64,000 nt of DNA from positions 11,442,501 to 11,506,500 of the forward strand of contig NC_079373.1 of NCBI RefSeq assembly GCF_021018895.1, written 5' to 3'. The position numbers and the translations under genes are program-made. This document shows positions 56,816-64,000 of the stretch, piece by piece. The notes beneath the pieces were generated by a model. That model worked only from the letters and a program-made list of their open reading frames with translations. It did not search any database and was not told the DNA's origin. This DNA comes from Seriola aureovittata (Eukaryota > Chordata > Actinopteri > Carangiformes > Carangidae). Numbering within the stretch: position 1 is the stretch's first letter; each line of letters starts with the position of its first letter.

Positions 56816-57965
56816 AGCATGTGATAGTGCAGCGAGGCCATGGGGCTGCACCAGCATGCTGCAGAGCGAGAGTGCCGGATTTCCTGGCAGAATCATTTGC
56901 ATAGCAAATTGAATATTGTGGTGAATTGAGTCAATTACAGTGCTGATGCTCACAGCTCGACTATTGACAGTTTGGAGAGATATCAAGGCATAAGGAGTGG
57001 ATTATGTACTGTATTCCATTCAAGATTTGTTCCTGCTGAAGACACATTTTTTTTAAACACATAGTTTCATTTTTTTAAAAACGGAAAGTACTCTGCAAAA
57101 GCGGGGCCTTGTATCGTTTAGCAAACATTAGTCAAACAGGGTCAATAAGGACAGGGCGGTGTTTGTGTCAAAATAAACTACAGTGTCCTTGTTGATCATA
57201 ATAACGGAAAATGCCACCCAGTGCAACAGTGTGGCTCATTTATGAGTTTAACTAGTTTTTGTACAACATCTGAATAAGCTACATACTTAATAAATAGTAA
57301 AACTATTCCTTGACAAGTAATTATTAACAATCTCCTTAATTCTAAGCTGTAAGTCATAGTGTAGTACTGTAGTGACTCATGCAAAAGAAATAAAGGCATG
57401 TTAGGGCAAAGTCTTGAAAGCGGGCCAACAATAAAATACTCCTACTGACAAAAACGGCCCAACTCCTCTACGCACTTCCATGCAGCCACTTACCGTAGAG
57501 GGCCTTGGCACTGATCTTGCTGTCCGATCTGGCCACTCCACTGCAATGACAAGAAGAGGAGACAGGGTTACGCTGTGCGCCCTTCATCTTCTCCACTGCA
57601 CCTCTGGATGTCAGTGTCACAAACCCTCGGAATCTCCCACACTGTCACACAGAGATATACGGAGAACAGACTGGCCAGCACTGGATGAGATTAGCCTGAG
57701 ATTCTGAGCATATGGACCAGCCAGGGAGCGAGAGGGGGAGAGTGGAAAAGGGAGAGAGAGAGAGAGGGGGGAGGGCATGGAGGGAGGCTGGAGCCAGGAA
57801 CCAAGGCAAAGCAAACAACTCTCAACAGAGACGCTCTGTGCCTGAGGTCCCTGACCCACACCACCTTCCACATACTGGGTTAGTGATTCTCTAGATATGT
57901 AGGGGAAGCAGGAAGGTGTACGATACTCACTTGGCTTGCCTCGTCTGAGGTTCCAGGACACTCAT
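39200..57965 (-). CDS. eps8l2: Eps8-like protein 2
   Basis: Eps8 proteins link receptors to actin: with Abi1/Sos1 they activate Rac, and they shape microvilli and stereocilia. Twenty coding exons (5' to 3') give 681 aa: 57931-57965, 57494-57540, 51336-51400, 49503-49664, 48829-48978, 47442-47521, 47159-47268, 46945-47015, 46706-46832, 45286-45374, 45106-45180, 43871-44019, 43614-43779, 43493-43527, 43300-43405, 42916-43035, 41655-41730, 41384-41555, 40237-40369 and 39200-39277. A PTB domain (about 33-165) starts [21 protein letters not shown] lysine-rich patch (about 268-282) and GWEPPM follow. SH3 (about 465-520) has QWWKLR and GYVPFNIL, but its ALYDY motif reads IRYHF (468-472). The C-terminal effector/SAM-like region has [20 protein letters not shown]. 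Segments such as [26 protein letters not shown] and [20 protein letters not shown] match EPS8L2. ATG at 57965 follows an acceptor at 57982, so the 5' UTR continues upstream. Confidence 0.93.
40635..41025 (-). repeat. TTAGCATG-type fish interspersed repeat, copy 4 (in eps8l2 intron)
   Basis: Inverted relative to the other copies: GTGTTAGCATGCTAACATTT, AACAAATTTCATTGTTGTTG-AGATATTT, and a right end CAGACTGACTGACACTGCCA-TCCCTA that mirrors the left end of the copy at 9780. Confidence 0.7.
41735..41792 (+). repeat. (CA)n microsatellite at an eps8l2 splice acceptor
   Basis: On the coding (minus) strand this is a TG run ending directly in the acceptor GCGCAG before the exon at 41655-41730. One AA interruption is present. 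Confidence 0.95.
47023..47072 (+). repeat. (CA)n microsatellite at an eps8l2 splice acceptor
   Basis: On the minus strand a TG run is followed by GATGTAG and the exon at 46945-47015. No pyrimidine tract separates repeat and acceptor. Confidence 0.95.
47350..47420 (+). repeat. (GT)n microsatellite near an eps8l2 donor
   Basis: It lies about 20 bases into the intron after the donor at 47441 (coding strand is minus, so the transcript reads CA). Confidence 0.95.
49085..49210 (+). repeat. TTAA-flanked MITE-like repeat, copy 3 (fragment, eps8l2 intron)
   Basis: TTCCAGTCTTTATGCTAAAC, GGCTAACTGGCTGCTGGCTG and GACATGAGAGCGCTATCAAT match the 3' half of the copy at 49797. The left half is absent. Confidence 0.65.
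49797..50123 (+). mobile_element. Near-complete TTAA-flanked MITE (piggyBac-like ends)
   Basis: TTAA occurs at both ends (49797-49800 and 50120-50123). Inside these, the left 27 bases and the reverse complement of the right 27 bases are similar (AGTAATAGTACAACATTTTG versus AGGAACAGCTTGACCCTTTG). The middle carries AGCTTAGCTTAGC and CTAAGCTAAC, the inverted cores of a fish fold-back repeat. There is no coding capacity. Confidence 0.65.
51654..51716 (+). repeat. (TG)n microsatellite
   Basis: TG units with two TA interruptions near the right end. Confidence 0.95.
52798..52883 (+). repeat. (AAT)n microsatellite
   Basis: About 28 uninterrupted AAT units, which produce an artificial poly-Ile frame on the minus strand. 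Confidence 0.95.
53200..53640 (+). repeat. Fish interspersed repeat fragment
   Basis: Segments AGGCTCTAAAGGCGAGCATC-AGTGTGTTAAAATGGATACG, TTCTGGTTAAAAGCCAAGCG-GTTGCATTTTGGACAGTTTG and the final CGTTACAGTATCTCAACC fit a repeat I know as very common in fish. I do not assign its class from sequence alone. Confidence 0.55.
53655..53815 (+). repeat. Second fish interspersed repeat fragment
   Basis: CCTTCCTCCCACAGACCAAA, CATGCAGG-like ACACGCAGGTC, GATTGGCGACTCTAAACTGC-CCATAGGTGTGAATGTGAGC and TACCTGTAACCCGCC are the core of a very widespread fish repeat. It sits directly after the preceding repeat fragment. Confidence 0.65.
56723..56812 (+). repeat. (TG)n microsatellite
   Basis: About 45 uninterrupted TG units in intron 2 of eps8l2. 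Confidence 0.95.
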
Positions 57966-57981
57966 GATTTCAGGCATCCAC

Positions 57982-60900
57982 CTGAAGAAAAAAAAACAAA
58001 AAAACAGTGAGAATGAGAATCTGGGAAAGAAAGCGTAAGTGATAGTGAGACACGCAGAACGAAAAGTGGCTGGTGGTTTTCCACCCAAAACAAACACGCA
58101 TTATTTAGCCTAAAAAGACCTTTTGAAAACCTGTTGCATCAGGTAATCTTTTATTTTTCAGGGTGAGCTCTAATACACGGACCACGGTGTACAACCTTAA
58201 AAAGCTGTAGACACCTTATAACGGTTGTAGAAATAATATGCTAAGTTGATGAGTCGTCTACCGAACAGCCTGTTCTTCCACTGTGGAGAGCCAGGTGTTG
58301 GGCCTGTACTGCTGGTAGTCAGGGGACTGATCTGAGACAATGGAAGACAGCAGGCTGATATGTACTGTGTAATTAGATCCACTCTGTTGATGACTATATC
58401 TGCATAGCTGCAAATTATTTAATGTGGTTGGGTTTTACAACCACATTACAGTTGCTGCTAACTACTTGATCCTTAGCGTGGCCTCGAAGGAGACAGGTAT
58501 GAAATATAAATCTGAGAGATTCTTGTGAGCAGGAAATGAGAGAACAAAACTCTCCCACACCTTTACCTCAGAGCCAAGAGACTCGTGTCTGTGACGTGTC
58601 TGTCAAGGCACGCACTGACAAGGTTATGTAATATATATCAGGCCTACAGCACACACTGGCTGAACATACAGAGTGTCAGTATATACTGTAGCTGTGGACC
58701 CTAAAGTCATGTTACACAACATAATGGTTTCCTTTTAAATCCTTTTATGGGTTTTATTACTGCATTAAATAAACATTCCTCAGTTAATGGCTAAAGTGAA
58801 CTACTAAATACTATACTATTTAAATATTCAAACACTATCTAATACTTGATATAATAATCACCTTTTACCTTATGTGACTTTTAGACACCAAGGAGCCACG
58901 TATCGCTTTAAGCAACCAGTCCAGTTTGTATTATTAATCGGAGGCGAGAGGTTAGGATCCTGTGTCTCCAGCAAGCTTTTGAAGTGTTTGTAAAGAACAA
59001 TCCAATCTATAAAATACTGACCTCATGTCACTTAGGTAAGAACATTTCAGTGTCCCTTTTTTTAACCAAGCTATAACACAACCACTTCCTCAAGACATGC
59101 CCTACCTCCTCTCTGAAGATCAAATCTGTTATTTCGTGAGGAGCAGCACTACACTACACATGCTCAGGGTAAATACTGTGTATGACAGTTATAGGTTAGA
59201 GGTGCGGTCACTCAAGCTTATCTCACAGCAGATCATAAACATAATCACTCTCAACAGATAATCTCCTCAGAACTTTTGCAAACAAAGACAGGGCGAATCA
59301 CAACAATAGCTTTCACAACCTGGGCCGGAGTCAGTGCATGATAAAGTATGACTTTATTTACACAAAGCCACATGTAGGTCCACGCCCCCCCCCCACCCCA
59401 CCCCCTGATCGAAAACTACCGCAACAAAATCTCACAGAGAAATGCAAATAAGGAAAGAAAACTGTTCGTATTTACTTTAGCAAGTCTGCACAAACAAAAA
59501 GACTTCCTCTTTCTGTCCCTAACTATCTGGTCATCTTCTCTACACTCTATTGTTTCCAGCTCTGGCCCGATGCCAGGTTTCAGGAGGGAGGTGAAGCCAG
59601 AGCAGGAGAGGCTGGGTGTCATGTGTTGTCAACCTTATGGCAAGAGGCCCTTTGTCTGCACACCTCTCCTCCACTCAGCCTAAGGTGCTTATTGTCCAAT
59701 AATAACAAACTTATTCAGAGGTAACTACAGGGTATTAGAACAATAATTACAGACAAAAGTAGACGCAGAGTGTGCAGGATGATTATAACTTTTGTGTTAT
59801 TCCTCCATGCTGCATCTGTCACAACAAATCAGCACAGCCCACAGTCTCATATTTTAAGCTTGTGGTATCAGTCATGTGGTCTGTGTTGTTGTTTTTTTTT
59901 TTCACGTCTTAAACGTCATTTTGGATTGAAAAAATTCTCTTCAGATACACACAAGAGGCTCCAAAATCCTCACAAACTAACCAACATCTCTACATCACAA
60001 CACCGCACCTGTCTGATAAACAGTGTGTCATTATGTAAACCCGAATGTAAACCAATGAACGCAGCCAGGATTTGTGTTTCAACACACAAAAGACAATGAC
60101 AGCAACGTTACTGTATTGTTGTAACTGTGCAAACACACGGCACAAATGATACAGCAATATGAGAAAAGCACACAAAACAAATGGATCTATGTCATATGAC
60201 CTCACAACAATAAAATAACAGAGTTATAGTTTCAGCTTTTCTGAAACACATCCAATGCCACATATATGCCACAAGATATTTTGGACCCACATGGGAAGCA
60301 TAGCAACAGCAGCAACACAATAAGTATCTACAGTAACAGTAACAGTAACGTGACAACACACGCCCCAAAACAAACCTGAAGCTTCAACAAAGGATTTAAG
60401 AAAACAGGGACATATGCTGAGAACATAAATCACTACTGACAGGAACATCAATGGTGGAACAAACTCAGTATTTGCAGCATTTCTTTTTAGACAACTTCAG
60501 CCTGATTGTACAAAACACAGGCTGTTTATTTAAAATTGAGCAATATTGACAGTATAGCTAATGTGACAGAAAAAAATATGAGCTCACTCTGATATGAGCA
60601 ATGTGCCCTTTGCTCCATGCCCCTGAGTAAGCATTTTGTAAGAGATAACAGTTATCAGATTTTATGTATTTGGAGTCATCCAGCTATCTGACTGAATCAC
60701 ATTACATTCTTATGATGGCTGGAGATGATGTTACAGGTTTCTTCTGGATGTGCAGGTGCAGGGTGGAGCGCGCATTCGCTGACTCAGGGCATTAAGACAA
60801 AATCAGCTCAGATTTCACACACATGATTCCTGTTTGTTCACATAACATTCATTTCACTCTCCCAGCACACTGAGAACAACAATCTCGTGCCAAGACAAAA

Positions 60901-61654
60901 ACCCCATACTGAAAGACTCCTTTGGTTGTTAATGTGCAGTATATCAACCTGTTGTACCCCAAGCAAAGCACATTCCTCTTACCACAGAGCTCAATGCTGA
61001 AATTAAGGTTGTGGATTGCATCAAATATAAATGTAAAGTAGCAACATTAACGTTAGTCTATGATTTACCCAACACCAAAAGTTGGAATGCGAATGACTCC
61101 ATAAATTCATCACTGTGCAAGTAAAACAGGATTTAATCATAAAGTATCAAGAATCACTTCATATCTGCTGCCATTAATATTATCCATTGAGTCATTTGAT
61201 ACGCACTTACATAATAACATAAAACGATTAGAATAACTATAAGAAATTGTAATAAATCATCAATATAAATAAATAAATGGAACTAGTCAATCTCAAGTTT
61301 TAAACCAACATGAATGAGAAGTCAAAAAACAGTAACCAAGCAACTCCATCTGCTGAGGAAGACCAAATGACACAATGGAAAGCTCCAGAACAGCCACTGA
61401 GTGGACCTTGCGGTGAGATTTTCATGTTTATGTAGGTTGGAGTTCACTGTGAAGACACGGGTGCACTTTTTTTTATGGCAATGTGCTGAAAAGAAAAGAA
61501 GAAAAAAGAAAAGAAAAGAAAAGAAAAGAAAAGAAGAAAAGAAAAGAAAAGAAAAGAAAAGAAAAGAAAAGAAAAGAAAAGAAGAAAAAAGAAAAGTAAA
61601 GTAAAGAAAAGAAAAGAAAAGAAAAGAGCGTGTTTATCGTCACACGAACTCACA
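57982..61654 (-). other. Probable first intron of eps8l2, upstream of the start-codon exon
   Basis: The start-codon exon begins after an acceptor at 57982, so at least one noncoding exon lies to the right. A candidate donor GTGAGTTCG on the minus strand at 61649-61654 would end such an exon within the CG-rich stretch at 61655-61930. The interval holds an AAAAG tandem repeat (61492-61626) and no recognisable coding exon. Confidence 0.4.
61492..61626 (+). repeat. (AAAAG)n pentanucleotide repeat
   Basis: AAAAG units with AAG and TAAAG variants over about 135 bases, purine-only apart from two T residues. Confidence 0.95.
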
Positions 61655-62060
61655 GTGGTGTTTTCCGGACGGGATGCTCAAGGTGACAAACGCGGGCGAA
61701 ACAGCGCGTGACGCATCAGCCTGTCATCAGCGGCCGATCAACAAATAAACTCCACAGGAAATAATCGATAAGTGTACTCTCCTGCTGCCAGGTACAACCT
61801 TTGGATCCCAAAACTGTAAACTACACGGTTGGCGTCCAACACAACACAACACAGGACGCAGCTAGACGTTTGTCGGAGGTTGTCAGACACAGTCGCTGTG
61901 GAGGCAATGCGGGAGCAGGTGAGTGATACGTGACTCTGCAGGTAACTCAACCCGAGAGGGGAGGAGCTCCACGGACACTTTTGTGAGAGTGGGTCGGTCT
62001 GTGTGAGTGTTTGTGTTGAGAGTGTGGATGCACGATGGTGATGCTGCTCACCTTCCTGCA
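61655..62060 (-). promoter_or_regulatory. Candidate eps8l2 promoter/5' UTR region
   Basis: This stretch is richer in CG dinucleotides than its surroundings (for example GACGGGATG, GGGCGAAACAGCGCG, CGGCCGATC). It lies upstream of eps8l2 on its strand, next to a consensus donor at 61654. The transcription start cannot be placed from sequence. Confidence 0.35.
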
Positions 62061-63681
62061 GTGGATAGAGCAACATCCCAAACTCAATCAGCAAACTCAA
62101 TCAGCGCTGTAAAATATAAGGTAGCCAACTGTAAATCCTGAGATACTTTATGGCAGTGTTTCCAACCTTTTCTAGCTATAACCCCTAACAATAAAGCTGT
62201 ATAGCCTACTGTAGACTAGTTGAATCATCTCGTTATGGCCTTAGTGTGGAGATGATTTCTGGCCAGTTCAACCAAAGTGTTTTGTCCTTTTCTTTTTTTT
62301 TCTTTTACAGCTTGGTAGAAGTATTTTTATTGGCTGAATAGGTAGAGGTGTATTTCAAAAGACATAAGCAAAAACTACAGAACAGTTAGAAAAGCAAACA
62401 TAATTTGCAGAAATAATTTTTCCTTTCTTGTGATTTCTGACTTTATATGCGATGCCTCAGGTGCCATAACCAACATTTACAGTTTGGCAATAAAATAGAC
62501 ATTTCAAAAATGCTGTTTATGATTTACAAATGCAATCAGAAATACACAGCCGATTACATCACAGTGCTTCAGTGTTTCACTTTGTGCAGCAAAGTATAGT
62601 GACTGGTCTAAACTAGTTGGATTCAACAGGGTGAATGAAAGAGGAGCAACAGTGTGGAACAGTGCCCAGGTTTCAATGTCACTGGCTGCTTAGACTGACC
62701 ACTCTTTGTCCAGCTGTCCCTGCAAAGAAAATCACCAAGATAATGCAGTCGCACTCCTGTGGGTATATTATACTGTATAAACAACCACTACAATAATCAA
62801 AATGTGTTATTATACAAGGGAATATGTAAATGTTTGACCTGCAGTGAGCGAAATGCACAAGTGTTTGTATGCTCGGCTGTTGCTCTAGCACAGGCACTCT
62901 GAAATGTGATTTGTTTTGAAAGCGGTTGCCTTGGAAACCTTATCACTGGGTTTGATCATTAACTTAACCTGTCAGTGCTGAGAAATCACCTATTTTAAGA
63001 ATGTGGGGAAGGAAATGATGAAGAGTTAACAACACTGAAAAAGTGCTCTGAGATCTTCACCTGATGTGCTGAGGGTCAGTGCGGATCTGGCATCAAATAT
63101 GTACAGTTAAAGTTTAAAGAGGCCAAACTCAAACATTCATTCTCAATTCCTGATTTCTACAGGTACCGCTGAGTCTGTGTCATGTAGTTAGAATTGCCTT
63201 GTTGTGGTATGTTAATAGAGGACTGGTGAGAAGTGATATGATGTGTGATGTGCACATGTACACAAGCGTGACCAGAGTCCATTTGACTTGAGTATAAATT
63301 TCTACAGACATGCCGTGTCATTTCAAAGCACTGGAAAACAAATGTCTTTGAGCGCTACACCTACAGTTGCCACTATTTTATCAAAACAATTCTGCCCCCT
63401 ACTGGAGAAAAACTGAACAAACACAAAACTTAATATATATGGTACAAATAATCAATAGTAACACAAATACAGATTTTGTCGTTAACACATTTAGAGGAAA
63501 ATAAACGGAAGAAAGTCAGGAAATATCGAACAAATTTATTTACATTTTCCCTCTTTATCACAGTGAGTTCCCAGAGAAATACTTAGCACAACTGTCTCAT
63601 TAGTATCATACAAACTGTGTCAAACAAAGGTAAAAAAAAACCTGGCCAAATAAACAGGCATAAAATGTTACATGTTACTTT
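62061..63681. other. Spacer right of eps8l2
   Basis: No coding exon is recognised. It contains an X-box-like palindrome at 62925-62938 and, near its right end, a minus-strand AATAAA (63535-63540) that could serve the exon at 63682-63771. Confidence 0.5.
62925..62938 (+). promoter_or_regulatory. Candidate RFX X-box
   Basis: GTTGCC-TT-GGAAAC matches GTNRCC-N2-RGYAAC with one mismatch (A for Y). There is no gene start visible next to it, so its role is open. Confidence 0.3.
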
Positions 63682-63771
63682 TCAGTTTCTGTGTGAAACA
63701 GTGTGATGTTGGGATTTCAGCTGTGACATACAAGATGACGATGAAGAGAAGGTTTTCTTCATGAGTAGATC
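63682..63771 (-). CDS. Possible terminal exon of an unidentified gene
   Basis: The minus strand shows an acceptor CTCTTTCAG directly before GAT-CTA-CTC, then 29 codons with a serine run (TFSSSSSCMS) and a stop at 63682-63684. A minus-strand AATAAA lies about 140 bases downstream (63535-63540). This arrangement fits a short last exon plus 3' UTR. I do not recognise the protein, and a single 30-codon exon is weak evidence; an accidental splice-like site is possible. The rest of such a gene would lie beyond the right edge. Confidence 0.3.
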   Translation of the reverse strand, partial: DLLMKKTFSSSSSCMSQLKSQHHTVSHRN

Positions 63772-64000
63772 CTGAAAGAGACAAAGGAAGAACACATAAG
63801 CATCTTTTATTACATTAAACTGTTCCTTAACAAACACAAGATGCATTTGTGAAACAATGTTAAGTTGAACAATAATCAATCTTGCATACAGCTTGATTGT
63901 TAAGATCTGACAGTTTTTCATAAATCTGCATCCAGATTGATTTATACATTCATTCCAACCATCTGAATATACAGTATCCAGCTTTTCAGAATAAGAGATT

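Larger units (their letters stand above)
51401..57493 (-). other. 6.1-kb intron 2 of eps8l2
   Basis: No other gene is recognisable. It contains TG (51654-51716) and AAT (52798-52883) microsatellites, an interspersed repeat block at 53200-53820 and a TG run at 56723-56812. Open frames up to 165 codons on either strand lack recognisable domains. Confidence 0.6.

Noticed and set aside
61401..61653. Lys/Glu-rich and Phe-rich frames on opposite strands
   Set aside because: Both are readings of the AAAAG tandem repeat.

Overview
The window looks like ordinary chromosomal DNA from a teleost fish, most likely a percomorph. The genes are vertebrate orthologues with many short exons and GT-AG introns. 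Several interspersed repeats are types I know from fish genomes, and TG/CA microsatellites are abundant. I see no prokaryotic features, CRISPR arrays, rRNA or tRNA genes.

Five protein-coding genes can be reconstructed from splice sites and reading-frame continuity. (1) syt7 (+, 3' part, about 993-5210): both C2 domains of synaptotagmin-7; the transmembrane and linker exons lie upstream of the window. (2) saxo4, formerly ppp1r32/C11orf66 (+, 19682-23085): eleven coding exons, 334 aa, an axonemal microtubule-associated protein. (3) lrrc10b (-, 25299-26450): one coding exon, leucine-rich repeats, with an unusual acidic, tyrosine-rich C-terminal tail. (4) fads2 (+, 32804-37771): twelve coding exons, 442 aa, a front-end fatty acyl desaturase with an FHIQ substrate motif that points to a delta-6 type enzyme and one GC-AG intron. 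(5) eps8l2 (-, 39200-57965): twenty coding exons, 681 aa, with PTB, SH3 and C-terminal effector regions. A possible terminal exon of a sixth, unidentified minus-strand gene lies at 63682-63771.

Layout: syt7 is followed by about 14 kb without a recognisable gene (possible long 3' UTR, repeats, a dead Tc1 transposase fragment). Next come the compact saxo4 and the oppositely oriented lrrc10b, then about 5.5 kb of repeat-rich spacer including hAT-like MITEs. fads2 follows, and it converges tail-to-tail on eps8l2, whose long 5' introns fill most of the right-hand third. The genes do not form a common pathway. They share a locus related to human 11q12 (SAXO4, LRRC10B, SYT7, FADS), with EPS8L2 (human 11p15.5) brought next to it.

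I did not find a novel molecular system. The points most worth a second look are the desaturase specificity motif and GC-AG intron, the altered ALYDY motif of the Eps8l2 SH3 domain, the Lrrc10b tail, UG-repeat tracts that stand in for polypyrimidine tracts at three splice acceptors, and several MITE families with visible terminal repeats and target duplications.
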